Source: Methylomicrobium sp. wino1
GTDB taxonomy: Bacteria; Pseudomonadota; Gammaproteobacteria; Methylococcales; Methylomonadaceae
Assembly: GCF_003932755.1 (NCBI RefSeq)
Contig: NZ_CP024202.1
Location: 2,976,001 to 3,040,000, forward strand
DNA: 64,000 nt
Direction of reading: 5' to 3'
Part shown: positions 1 to 8,258 of the stretch, one piece after another
Numbering within the stretch: position 1 is the first letter of the stretch
Layout: every line of letters starts with the position of its first letter
Program-made: the position numbers and the translations under genes
The notes under the pieces: model-generated
What the model saw: the letters and a program-made list of their open reading frames with translations, nothing else
Database searches by the model: none
What the model was told of the DNA's origin: nothing

Positions 1-644
1 TTTCCATGGCCGCTAAGCAGCACGAATTGCATGGTACGGTGACGGTTCCAATGTTACTCGTGGTGGGATTTCAGAGTTTTTATCTGATCGACTACTTTAT
101 TCATGAGGAAGCCGTTCTCACCACTTGGGATATCAAACACGAAAAATTTGGCTGGATGCTTTGTTGGGGTGATCTGGTGTGGCTGCCTTTTACCTACACA
201 TTACAGGCTCAGTATTTGGTTCATCATACCCATGACCTACCCGCATGGGGGATTGTTGCTATTGTGGCTTTGAACTTGGCCGGTTATGCAATTTTTCGGG
301 GCGCCAATATCCAGAAGCACCATTTTCGGCGCGATCCAAACCGGTCTGTGTGGGGCAAGCCGGCAGAATATATAAAAACTGCCCAAGGTTCATTATTACT
401 GACCTCCGGTTGGTGGGGCATGGCTCGTCACATGAATTATTTCGGCGATTTAATGATTGCTCTCTCGTGGTGTTTGCCCGCGGCTTTCGGTAGTCCAATT
501 CCTTATTTTCATATCGTGTATTTCACCATTTTGCTTCTGCATAGGGAAAAGCGAGATGATGCGATGTGCTTGGCGAAGTACGGCGAAGACTGGTTGCGCT
601 ACCGGAAGAAGGTACCGTGGCGTATCGTGCCGAAAATTTACTAA
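1..644 (+). CDS. Delta(14)-sterol reductase (ERG24/DHCR family), C-terminal part
   Basis: Membrane enzyme that reduces the C-14 double bond of sterol intermediates with NADPH. The open frame runs in from the window edge, and the Met codon at position 6 is probably internal, because family members carry several more membrane helices upstream. Visible family marks are the block SGWWGMARHMNYFGD, followed by YFTILLLHRE, RDD and a tail ending VPWRIVPKIY, which matches the ERG4/ERG24 C-terminus closely. Bacterial sterol synthesis is known from a few groups including Methylococcales, and hpnR lies 2 kb downstream, so the region is about polycyclic lipids. A sterol reductase of related specificity (C-7 or C-24) cannot be excluded from the C-terminus alone. 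The family call is firm. Confidence 0.85.
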   Translation, partial: SMAAKQHELHGTVTVPMLLVVGFQSFYLIDYFIHEEAVLTTWDIKHEKFGWMLCWGDLVWLPFTYTLQAQYLVHHTHDLPAWGIVAIVALNLAGYAIFRGANIQKHHFRRDPNRSVWGKPAEYIKTAQGSLLLTSGWWGMARHMNYFGDLMIALSWCLPAAFGSPIPYFHIVYFTILLLHREKRDDAMCLAKYGEDWLRYRKKVPWRIVPKIY

Positions 645-729
645 GGATTTCGCTATACAGCCATCGCGGAACAAAATTCGGCGCTCGGGTGACGGCGAAC
701 GCAATGCCATTAAGTTAAGGACTTTTCCG

Positions 730-866
730 TTCGCCCTGAGCCCTGTGGCTGCGCTCAGGAGAGCCTTGTCGAAGGGTGAAGACGTCCACTACCATTTTAG
801 GGTAAAGCCTGGGAGCGAGGGCGTCCCGCCCGCACTGAATGCGGCCAGGATGGCCGCATTCCCAGG
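730..866. repeat. Two short palindromic intergenic repeats
   Basis: The 263-base gap after the sterol reductase holds two imperfect palindromes and no convincing gene. The first (730-780) begins TTCGCCCTGAG and ends GAAGGGTGAA. The second (about 808-866) begins CCTGGGAGCG and ends CGCATTCCCAGG, with an inner GCGGCC/GGCCGC stem. Both look like dispersed REP-type sequence. An open frame across this region (457-885) has no family resemblance and is not called. Confidence 0.5.
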
Positions 867-907
867 AAAATGTTTAAGGGTATGAATAATTACAATTGGA
901 GTGCTCT

Positions 908-2152
908 TTATTGTTTGTTAATCGGTAATTGGGCGATTCGATACTCTATTTTGTGCATCATTTTTTGATAGGCAGGGCCCTGTAAACCGCCGTAGAGTCG
1001 ATTAAATTCCTGTTCTGTAAGATATTCGGGTAAGTCGGCCGTTTTCGGAATAATGTCGCGTTCTTGGGCCATGGTCATAAATGTTTGAATTTTTCCGGCT
1101 TGCGAGTGATTTTGCACGGCGAGCTCGCCCATGAGCGTGCCGACCCGGTTGGCGGTCATATCGATGAAAGAAAAACCGCTGCCGCCTTTTGAATCTTCTA
1201 GTTCCTTATATAATCCTATGGCATCGGCCAACGGCGTGCCGGCATAGGCGGCAAGCGTAGCCGAAACTAAATAATGTTTGCTTAAATCGTTGCGTTTATT
1301 GAGAGTAACGGTCCGCCAAATCGGACGATATTGGCTTTTCAAAGAAGGAATAATTTTATTCAGGGTTAAACGGTTGGCATATAACGTTAGCACCAAGATG
1401 ACGGCACGATTTTCCGCGACCGGGTCGCCTTGGCGACTGCGTTCGTTTGCCAATTGAAACAAGGGTTGCGTGAGTTCGGTCAAGCTCAAGTGCCTTTTGG
1501 ACGCGCGCGTTAGCATTACCAAGCGTTGCTGATAAACTTCAATTCGATGCTGTTCTTGCTCAGGTAAAAAAGCGCCGCTGAGTTTAGTCGGTAAATTTTC
1601 ATGCCATTTATAAGTCACGATCATTTGTTTATTGATGAATCCGACCTTTCTGATCATGGCTTGAAGCGCCTGCCAATCGGCATCCGGCAGCATAAGTCTG
1701 TAGATACTTGTGCTTAAGTTATTTGCTATAAATCCCGGAATTTTTAATTGGCCCAGCGATAGGTGGCCGATTTCAGGAAGGCTATGAGTTTGCTTGAGTT
1801 CGAGTGTTAAATTCAAATAATTGCCCAGTGGGTTTGAGGGTAATTTTAAGGTGCTTTTAATGATGGCCCGACCTTGTCTGATTGTTAAGCCGGCAACGCC
1901 GCCTGTATATTGATTGACGAAATAATTGATGGCTAAGTCCAGATCCCTCTGTTCAATGCTTACCCTTGCTATCGTGCCTGTTCTTAGGCGTCGCGGGTCG
2001 TTTTGTTCAAAAATTTGTTTTCCTCGGGCGATTTGCTCGGGGGTGATATCGGGCCTTTCTCTTAGCTTGGGTTCATCTTCCACGACTAACACTAGCGCGG
2101 TGATAGACAGAAGCAGTAAAACAAATATCGAAAATACGATTAGTTTTATCAT
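908..2152 (-). CDS. Membrane-anchored protein of unknown function
   Basis: I do not recognise the family. From the ATG at 2152 the protein is 414 residues: one N-terminal hydrophobic segment (about residues 2-24, beginning MIKLIVFSIFVLLLLS), then a large soluble part that would lie outside the cytoplasm. The soluble part opens with a basic stretch containing ITPEQIARGKQIFEQNDPRR and is otherwise mixed alpha/beta in composition, with no cysteine-based or catalytic motif that I can name. I prefer 2152 over the in-frame ATG at 2191 because the latter sits inside the arm of an inverted repeat and has no good ribosome site, while AGG lies just upstream of 2152. It lies between the sterol reductase and hpnR on the opposite strand, so a lipid role is only a guess. 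Confidence 0.7.
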   Translation of the reverse strand: MIKLIVFSIFVLLLLSITALVLVVEDEPKLRERPDITPEQIARGKQIFEQNDPRRLRTGTIARVSIEQRDLDLAINYFVNQYTGGVAGLTIRQGRAIIKSTLKLPSNPLGNYLNLTLELKQTHSLPEIGHLSLGQLKIPGFIANNLSTSIYRLMLPDADWQALQAMIRKVGFINKQMIVTYKWHENLPTKLSGAFLPEQEQHRIEVYQQRLVMLTRASKRHLSLTELTQPLFQLANERSRQGDPVAENRAVILVLTLYANRLTLNKIIPSLKSQYRPIWRTVTLNKRNDLSKHYLVSATLAAYAGTPLADAIGLYKELEDSKGGSGFSFIDMTANRVGTLMGELAVQNHSQAGKIQTFMTMAQERDIIPKTADLPEYLTEQEFNRLYGGLQGPAYQKMMHKIEYRIAQLPINKQ

Positions 2153-2188
2153 TAGACCTATGGTTTTATATATAACTTCGTACGGCCG

Positions 2189-2413
2189 CATTTGCGGCTT
2201 TCTGACGTGCTATTTTGTTCGATAGCGGCCTTACCTACATGGATGTAGGTAAGGGGCGTGAGCAGGAGCGGAAGCTTTGCAAAAACAGTTACATAGCTTG
2301 CTATGCGCCTGTTTTCGGGCCTTGCTCTTGACTGCCAGTTCCCGACGCAGTCTATCGCTTACATCCCTGTAAGCGTCGAACAAAATAGCCCTGACATAAA
2401 ATCCGCAAATATG
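2189..2413. repeat. 225-bp inverted-repeat (MITE-like) element
   Basis: The left arm (2189-2222, beginning CATTTGCGG and ending CTATTTTGTTCGA) and right arm (2376-2413, beginning TCGAACAAAATAG and ending CCGCAAATATG) are imperfect reverse complements about 35 bases long. Inside are two small perfect palindromes, TTACCTACATggATGTAGGTAA near 2231-2252 and GCTTACATccctGTAAGC near 2357-2374. No transposase is encoded. An apparent small open frame at 2303-2599 lies across this element and is not a gene. Confidence 0.6.
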
Positions 2414-2473
2414 ACCGCGCGAAGTATAGATCGGATATTTGAACCCGGTCCAGTTAGTTTAAAGCAATTAAAT

Positions 2474-2502
2474 TTGACCGCTATAGTAAGTTTTTTTATA
2501 GT
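2474..2502 (+). promoter_or_regulatory. Sigma-70 type promoter of hpnR
   Basis: TTGACC at 2474-2479 is followed after exactly 17 bases by TATAGT at 2497-2502. Transcription would start near 2509, leaving a leader of about 65 bases before the hpnR ATG, which has a strong AAGGAG site. Confidence 0.55.
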
Positions 2503-2573
2503 GATTCGACACTGTTTTTGGATGTTTTGTGTAATTCGTTACGAACACTATGGCCTGATAAGGAGTCGAAAAC

Positions 2574-4133
2574 ATGAAATTTCTTGCTGTTCATCCTAGC
2601 CCCCTGATGTATACCAAGGTATTTTTACGCCTTGAGCCTCTTGGTCTGGAACAAGTTGCCGAAACGGCCCGGCGACAAGGTTACGATACGCGTTTGATCG
2701 ACTTGCAGGTGGAATCTCATCAAGATTTATTTCGAATCCTGGACGATTGGCAACCCGATATCATTGGTTTCTCGTTGAATTATTTGGCCAATGTTCCCGA
2801 GGTGATCGATCTTGTCAAAGCCGTGAAAGAGCGTTTGCCTAAAGGATTTGTCTTTATCGGCGGACATAGCGCCTCGTTTACCGCCGAAGAATTATTGGAA
2901 CACGGCGAAGGCAGTGTCGATGCCATTCTCAAAGGGGAGGGCGAGTCGGGTCTTCCTTTGTTGTTTCAAGCCATCAAGGAAGACAGGGAAAACGTTCATT
3001 GCGTGCCCGGCGTGGTGACAATGAAAGGAGTGGGAGGACAGCCGACGTTTATCCCTGATCTTGACAATCTTGCGCCGGCCCGAGACTTAGTCCGACATCG
3101 TAATAAATATTTTCTCGGCACGCTGGATCCTTGCGCATCGGTCGAGTTTTCCCGAGGTTGTCCGTGGGACTGTTCGTTCTGCAGCGCTTGGACATTCTAT
3201 GGACGCAGTTATCGTGTGATGAGCCCGGATAAAGTCGTCGAAGAAATGGAAAAAATTCGCGAGCCCGGTGTTTTTATCGTCGACGATGTCGCATTTATTC
3301 AAGAAAAAATGGGCTTCGAGATCGGCGAGGCTTTGGCTCGGAAAGGCATCAAGAAAGAATATTATTTGGAGACGCGCGGCGACGTGTTGCTGCGTAACAA
3401 AGACGTATTCAAGTTCTGGAAGGAACTCGGGATGAGTTACATGTTCTTGGGTATCGAGTCGATTGATGAGGAAGGGCTCGAAAAATACCGTAAACGTATT
3501 GATTTAAGCCATAATTTCGACGCTTTGGAATTTGCTCGGACCCTGGGTATCAATGTCGCGATCAATATCATCGCCGATACCGATTGGGATCACGAGCGTT
3601 TCCGCGTGGTGAGAGAATGGTGTAAAGAAGTGCCCGAAATCGTTAATATCAGCGTTAATACCCCCTATCCGGGAACCGAAAGCTGGCTGACCGAATCGCG
3701 CAACTTGACGACCCGCGATTATCGCTTGTTCGATATTCAGCATGCGGTGCTGCCGACGCGTTTACCTATAGAGGAATTTTATGCGGAATTGGTCGAGACT
3801 CAGCGTGTGATGTTTACTAAGCACATGGGCTGGGCGGCCATGCGCGATGTGACGAAAACCTTGGTCGGTAATTTAATGCGCGGCCAAACGAACTTTGCGA
3901 AGAATCTGTTTAAATTCGATAAAGTATTCAATTCGGAATTGCAATTGGCTGACCATCAAATGTCGGTTAAATATCAAATGAAGCCTCCGGTTAAAGACAC
4001 TAAGTTTGCCAGTGCCAAGGTGTTATCCAAGTCGTTGTATGTTCATGAGCCATTGGGGCGGACTAGTCGGCAGTTGGATGACGATACCGAAAAATTTGTC
4101 GATGAAAGTCGGGTCGCTTTGAGCGAGTCTTGA
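2574..4133 (+). CDS. hpnR: Hopanoid C-3 methylase HpnR (B12-binding radical SAM)
   Basis: Adds a methyl group at C-3 of hopanoids, using cobalamin and S-adenosylmethionine chemistry; 3-methylhopanoids are a known lipid of many aerobic methanotrophs. The 519-residue length fits. Residues 1-150 form a B12-binding Rossmann-like domain (FIGGHSASFTAEELL around 94-108). The radical SAM cysteines are C196, C200 and C203 in RGCPWDCSFCSAW. The stretch LETRGDVLLRNKDVF and the GIESIDEEGLEKYRKR segment follow in the barrel. The start is fixed by AAGGAG eight bases before the ATG. A sigma-70 promoter lies upstream and a perfect hairpin lies downstream, so it is probably a single-gene transcript. Other class B radical SAM methylases look similar, but the whole sequence reads as HpnR. 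Confidence 0.88.
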   Translation: MKFLAVHPSPLMYTKVFLRLEPLGLEQVAETARRQGYDTRLIDLQVESHQDLFRILDDWQPDIIGFSLNYLANVPEVIDLVKAVKERLPKGFVFIGGHSASFTAEELLEHGEGSVDAILKGEGESGLPLLFQAIKEDRENVHCVPGVVTMKGVGGQPTFIPDLDNLAPARDLVRHRNKYFLGTLDPCASVEFSRGCPWDCSFCSAWTFYGRSYRVMSPDKVVEEMEKIREPGVFIVDDVAFIQEKMGFEIGEALARKGIKKEYYLETRGDVLLRNKDVFKFWKELGMSYMFLGIESIDEEGLEKYRKRIDLSHNFDALEFARTLGINVAINIIADTDWDHERFRVVREWCKEVPEIVNISVNTPYPGTESWLTESRNLTTRDYRLFDIQHAVLPTRLPIEEFYAELVETQRVMFTKHMGWAAMRDVTKTLVGNLMRGQTNFAKNLFKFDKVFNSELQLADHQMSVKYQMKPPVKDTKFASAKVLSKSLYVHEPLGRTSRQLDDDTEKFVDESRVALSES

Positions 4134-4161
4134 TGGTTCTCGTTATCAATTTGACAGATAT

Positions 4162-4194
4162 ACCGGTAGAGACGAGGTGACTGTCTCTACCGGT
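4162..4194. terminator. Perfect 12-bp hairpin after hpnR
   Basis: ACCGGTAGAGAC (4162-4173) and GTCTCTACCGGT (4183-4194) are exact reverse complements around a 9-base loop, 29 bases after the hpnR stop. There is no T-run, so it may be a transcript-end stabiliser or a repeat rather than a classical intrinsic terminator. Confidence 0.4.
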
Positions 4195-4216
4195 CTCAAT
4201 CCAGCTTTAACATTCA

Positions 4217-4298
4217 TAGGACGTATGCAGCGCCAGCGGAATACGGGATATTCATGGCCTCGTCCACCCCGGATTGTGCGGTGCTTCATCCGGGCTAC
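4217..4298. repeat. 82-bp dispersed palindromic repeat, copy 1
   Basis: Begins TAGGACGTATGCAGCG and ends CTTCATCCGGGCTAC. The outer arms are complementary in the better-preserved copies. The same 82-base element occurs at 8956-9037 and 54413-54494. A lone arm of another family, resembling CCCAGCTTTAACA, lies directly upstream at about 4196-4211. Confidence 0.7.
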
Positions 4299-4351
4299 GC
4301 TGCTGGATGGCGATACCGAAAAATTTATGATTGCCAATCGATTCTGATGAC

Positions 4352-5680
4352 TTATCGGATCCAGTTTGTGTTCCATTTTAAATGCGAGGCTAATTCCGCT
4401 TCGATTAGTTGATCGTAATGGCGTTGTAGAGTTGCCTCTGTCGGGCGCGGATAGACTGCCGTTTCGATTTCGCTTCGTAATTGGCTTATAAAATGTCGTT
4501 GCAATACGGAATCCTCGGGGATTGTAATTTGTTCAGATTCGTTTTTTGCTTTGGAATCAGGCTTATTAATTAGCGTATCGATTCGTTCGGGTTTCGGGGC
4601 GGCGGAAGAATCAAGAGTCGGATCCCTGCCATCGATGAGTTTATACAGCGCTAAATCTTCCGGGTTGACTAGGCGGTTTTCCAATTCGGATTCGACCAAT
4701 TGATCATAATGCCGTTGCAATACGCAATCGGTCGGGCGCGGAAACAACGACGCTTCGATTTCGGTGCGAAGTTGCGTCAACCAGTGTCTTCTCAATACGC
4801 TATCCTCGGGGATTTCGTGCTTAGAGTCGGATTTGCTTGGCGTGCCGACTGCGTGTTCTATGGGGCTTGATTTTGCCTTTACGTCGATAATCGACGCCGA
4901 ATCGGTTGTGCCAGCTATTTCGATACCATCGATAAATTTGAAACGTTGTAAGGCTTCCGGATTAAGTAAGCGATTTTCCACTTCGGATTCGACCAATTGC
5001 TCGTAGTGGCGCAGCAATACGCAATCGGTCGGAGGCGGAAATAACGATGCTTCGATTTCGGTGCGCAGTTGCGCCAATAAGTGACGTCTCAATACCGAAT
5101 CTTCGGGAACCGGAATCTTTTGTTCAACCCGCGTTGTAGTGTCTTTAACCGGAGTAATTTCAGTTATTGATACCGTGGATTCGATAGAGGATTTGCGGTT
5201 TCTTTCGAATGTTTCCACACGAGGCTCGTTTAGATTTTTTTCAATTTGCTTGAATATCCGTCCGGCCCGGCTTTTGATTTCTTCCCGTTGCTTGGCTTCT
5301 CGCCATATGAGAAACGGCAGTATCAAGCCGATGACGGCAAATAAACCTGAAAGCGCAGCCCAGATCAAAATGCCTTTCGTGAATAACTGAAAAGTCCACC
5401 AAGAAAATCCCAATAATACGGCAATGCCGAAGGAAATTTTCAGCGATAACTTAAAAGTTGCGACACTTGAATTGCTGCTATTGATGTAAGTAGGGTCGAT
5501 GTCGTTTTTTAATTCTTGGAAATGAGCGGCATCGTATTTCGAATGTTTGGCGGTTTCGAGCCAATCAAGGCTTCTTCTGAGTCGTTTTTTATGTACGGTG
5601 TTCCTTATAGCCAGAAGCATAATAATCAATGTGGTCGACAATGTAGCGGCCATGGTGATCATGATTTCGTCGGTAATCAT
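4352..5680 (-). CDS. Membrane protein with three cytoplasmic RHY-type repeats, unknown function
   Basis: Unrecognised 442-residue protein. An N-terminal hydrophobic segment (about 10-27) and a pair at about 82-100 and 104-125 anchor it. The rest is soluble and contains three copies of a module of about 50 residues, starting near 191, 290 and 387. Each copy has the pattern PEDSVLxRH, QLRxEIE, PRPT, then LxRHYxQL and E(L/V)E/AxxL; linkers are about 50 residues, acidic or Ser/Lys rich, and unlike each other. The first two copies are more alike than the third, as expected from successive duplication. No catalytic motif is visible; conserved Arg-His pairs and paired helices suggest a binding or scaffold role. 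It is convergent with hpnR, so shared regulation is not implied. The reading frame is surely real, since the repeats are conserved as protein. Confidence 0.85.
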   Translation of the reverse strand: MITDEIMITMAATLSTTLIIMLLAIRNTVHKKRLRRSLDWLETAKHSKYDAAHFQELKNDIDPTYINSSNSSVATFKLSLKISFGIAVLLGFSWWTFQLFTKGILIWAALSGLFAVIGLILPFLIWREAKQREEIKSRAGRIFKQIEKNLNEPRVETFERNRKSSIESTVSITEITPVKDTTTRVEQKIPVPEDSVLRRHLLAQLRTEIEASLFPPPTDCVLLRHYEQLVESEVENRLLNPEALQRFKFIDGIEIAGTTDSASIIDVKAKSSPIEHAVGTPSKSDSKHEIPEDSVLRRHWLTQLRTEIEASLFPRPTDCVLQRHYDQLVESELENRLVNPEDLALYKLIDGRDPTLDSSAAPKPERIDTLINKPDSKAKNESEQITIPEDSVLQRHFISQLRSEIETAVYPRPTEATLQRHYDQLIEAELASHLKWNTNWIR

Positions 5681-5845
5681 AGCTACCCCCTTTATTGTAA
5701 TAATTTTTGGTTATGTCCATTTGCCGTGACAGGCAGCAAAGCTGAGTTGTCATGAAATCCTGAGACCTAGCATGCGTTTAAATGAAAGTCAAATGCAAAT
5801 CTAACAGAATTGACATTAAATATCTAATGATTTATTTAGAGGGGG

Positions 5846-7105
5846 TTAAAACATGCCGCAAAAGGGCCGTACAGTGACCCAATCGCCGGCGGATTTAGAT
5901 GTATCTTGATGATTCAAAATAATAAACGCATTGGATTTGCTCATCGACATCAAAATGCCCGAGCCTTGTTTGCCGGTGGTTCTGACGATCCAGTCGCCAT
6001 TTTGATCGCGGCTGAGGATGCCTCGCTGTATTTCAGTGCGTCCCGGTTTTTTGCGCAGTTTTTCGGTGGTACGTGCCATGATTGTCGGAGTCATCGGCTT
6101 ATCGACTATGCCGAGCATTTTTTCCAAGGTCGGTAAAACGAAATAATAAAAGGTTACCAATACCGCGACCGGATTACCCGGTAAGCCGAAAAACGCGGTA
6201 TTTCCGATGCGCCCGAATGCCAAGGGTCGGCCCGGTTTGATTGCAATTTTCCAGAAATCGACTTGACCCAAGTTTAGTAGGGCCGTTTTTGTGAAATCGG
6301 CTTCTCCAACCGAAACGCCGCCCGTTGAAATGATGAGATCGGCATAACGGCCCGCTTCATTAAAACGTTTCAATAAAGTATCGGGGTCGTCTTCGATAAT
6401 ACCGAGATCGACGATTTCGATATCGGGCCTGTCCAGTGCCGCTAACAGGCTATAACGGTTGCTATCATAGATGCCACCGCTACAGGGGATTTGAAACGGG
6501 GCGAAGATCTCGTTGCCGGTCGAGGCGATCGCGACGGTCAATCGGCGTTTGACATTGACTTCGCTAACACCGAGTGAAGCGAGTAAGCCGATATCCGGCG
6601 GCGTGAGGTATCGCCCCGGAGCCAAGACGGTTTCACCTTGTTTGATATCTTCTCCGGCGCGGCGAACGTTATCGCCGGCTTTATGCCGATTATCGATGGC
6701 GATAAAGCCGTCCACGGCTTCGACATGTTCTTGCATGAGCACGGTATCGAACGGTTCAGGTAAAGCGGCGCCGGTCATGATGCGCAGGCAAGTGTCCGGC
6801 TCGACAACGCCCTGATAAGGAGTACCGGCCAGGGCAAGGCCCTTTACGGCAAGTCGCTTGATTCCGTCGGCCGGGAGCTCGGAGCTGTGCAGCGCATAGC
6901 CGTCGACAGCCGAATTGGTATGCGCGGGTACATTCAAGGTCGAGACGACGGCTTCATACAAGGTGCGTCCTCGGGATTTTTCAATCGGCAAACGCTGATA
7001 GCCGTTAATAGTCGGCAGATTGGCTAAAATTCGGGAGAGCGCGTCTTCGCAAGGCATCAGTCCCGATTCGAATATGTCTGTACAACTAGGTTGAGTCTGG
7101 ATCAT
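5846..7105 (-). CDS. moeA: Molybdopterin molybdenumtransferase MoeA
   Basis: Inserts molybdate into adenylylated molybdopterin, the last step of molybdenum cofactor synthesis, in the cytoplasm. The 419 residues match the family length. Visible motifs are SAVDGYAL (65-72), STGGVSVGEADF (260-271, the MoCF-binding fold) and GLPGNP (307-312), with the usual MoeA C-terminal domain after about 335. Its ATG overlaps the soxA stop codon (ATGA), so it is translated with the sox genes. That coupling suggests supply of cofactor to a molybdoenzyme of sulfur oxidation, though such an enzyme is not in this window; the only molybdoenzyme seen here is NasA at 54.7 kb. Confidence 0.93.
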   Translation of the reverse strand: MIQTQPSCTDIFESGLMPCEDALSRILANLPTINGYQRLPIEKSRGRTLYEAVVSTLNVPAHTNSAVDGYALHSSELPADGIKRLAVKGLALAGTPYQGVVEPDTCLRIMTGAALPEPFDTVLMQEHVEAVDGFIAIDNRHKAGDNVRRAGEDIKQGETVLAPGRYLTPPDIGLLASLGVSEVNVKRRLTVAIASTGNEIFAPFQIPCSGGIYDSNRYSLLAALDRPDIEIVDLGIIEDDPDTLLKRFNEAGRYADLIISTGGVSVGEADFTKTALLNLGQVDFWKIAIKPGRPLAFGRIGNTAFFGLPGNPVAVLVTFYYFVLPTLEKMLGIVDKPMTPTIMARTTEKLRKKPGRTEIQRGILSRDQNGDWIVRTTGKQGSGILMSMSKSNAFIILNHQDTSKSAGDWVTVRPFCGMF

Positions 7106-7938
7106 TTGCGGATACTCGGGCCGTTTATCGGGATGCCGTTGCCGATATAACTTAAAAAATATTCCAAATTACGGAATTGGGGACTTTGCGCACCTGGCGA
7201 TTCCGCACGGATTTGTTTGAGGCATTCGGCAAAGCGCCGGTGCAGCGTGCCGGTTTTACCCCATTTCAAACGATAGACCGGCCAATGGCTGGTATGGCCC
7301 AATGACGGGCTTAACACTTCCGAGCGCAGTTGTTTGCCGGCATTTTGCACATGGCAGGTTGCACAGGCGAAGTTCAATTGGCCGCGCCGTTCGTAATAAA
7401 AAGCTTTCCCGGCTTGATAGGCGGCCAAGGCACGCGGATCGCTATCGGGAATTTCGATTGCGAGGGCTTTGCCGCGACTCGTATAAGCTAGATAGGCGAG
7501 CAAAGATACGATCTCGCCTTTTTGATAGGGTAGAGGGGGCTCGCCGTTTCGTTCGCGGCAGTCGTTCAAAGCTTTTGCTAACGTGACGACTTCGCCGGTT
7601 TCGCTATCCCACTTCGGATAATGTTGAGCGATGCCGATGCCGCGATTCGGCAGACAGTCTGCGTAATGAGCGCCGTTACCGAAAGGCGTCGCAAATAAGG
7701 TTTTGCCTTCTTCCAAAGCCCATTCGTAAGGCGGAAATTCTTCGATTGCCCGCCAAGATTCACGCGCGCCGGAATCGATTGCATAAACGCCGTCGGCATA
7801 ATCTTGTAACGTCAATTTAGGGAATAATGCCCGGTAATGTTCGGTCAAGGCTTTGCGGTCCTGTTCCGGGTCGGCAAGTGCCGATCCAGCCAGGATTCCC
7901 AACAACACTAGATAAACATAGCGTAAGACTTTGCTCAT
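7102..7938 (-). CDS. soxA: Sulfur-oxidation cytochrome SoxA, monohaem type
   Basis: Periplasmic c-type cytochrome that, as the SoxAX complex, attaches thiosulfate to the SoxY carrier cysteine. A signal peptide covers about residues 1-22 (cleavage near LADPEQ). One haem motif CATCH is at 192-196. C239 (FAECL) is placed as the axial, modifiable cysteine of the active haem. The N-terminal haem site is missing: where dihaem SoxA has CxxCH this protein has C95 in DCLPNRG, with a partner C127, as in monohaem members. It overlaps soxZ upstream and moeA downstream by four bases each. No soxX or soxB is found nearby, so the partner subunit must be elsewhere or absent. Confidence 0.9.
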   Translation of the reverse strand: MSKVLRYVYLVLLGILAGSALADPEQDRKALTEHYRALFPKLTLQDYADGVYAIDSGARESWRAIEEFPPYEWALEEGKTLFATPFGNGAHYADCLPNRGIGIAQHYPKWDSETGEVVTLAKALNDCRERNGEPPLPYQKGEIVSLLAYLAYTSRGKALAIEIPDSDPRALAAYQAGKAFYYERRGQLNFACATCHVQNAGKQLRSEVLSPSLGHTSHWPVYRLKWGKTGTLHRRFAECLKQIRAESPGAQSPQFRNLEYFLSYIGNGIPINGPSIRK

Positions 7939-8255
7939 GACAATTCGGCTAGTCGTTGTTCGGCGCTGCCGCTTAGGCCTTGATTGTCGACCCAGTTGAC
8001 ACGGATCAGGTCGCCGTTTTCAATGCCTTTCAACCAAAAGGCAAAATAAGGGTTTTTCGAGATGCTGCCAGCCATCTGTGCACTCAAAACCGTTTTCCCG
8101 TTTTGACTTACCGTCAAGGTCTTGATGAAATGCGCCGGAATCAATTCTTGCGTCTCCAGATCGCGATTGCGGCCGTGTTCCATCGGATGCGCGATCAAGA
8201 TTTTCAATTCGGTTTTACCGTTTTTGGGGTTAAGGCGAATTTTGGTTTTGGTCAT
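7935..8255 (-). CDS. soxZ: Sulfur carrier complex subunit SoxZ
   Basis: Partner of SoxY in the periplasmic carrier that holds sulfur intermediates. The 106-residue protein has the SoxZ immunoglobulin-like features: KILIAHPMEHGRNRD near the start, KNPYFAFWLKG, and DNQGLSGSAEQ near the end. It has no signal peptide, as expected for a protein exported folded together with the Tat-targeted SoxY. It starts three bases after the soxY stop and overlaps soxA. Confidence 0.93.
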   Translation of the reverse strand: MTKTKIRLNPKNGKTELKILIAHPMEHGRNRDLETQELIPAHFIKTLTVSQNGKTVLSAQMAGSISKNPYFAFWLKGIENGDLIRVNWVDNQGLSGSAEQRLAELS

Positions 8256-8258
8256 GTG

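Noticed and set aside
457-885. Open frame overlapping the end of the sterol reductase
   Set aside because: Half lies out of frame within a real gene and the rest is palindromic repeat.
2303-2599. Small open frame ahead of hpnR
   Set aside because: It starts inside the inverted-repeat element, runs across the hpnR promoter and overlaps the hpnR start in another frame.
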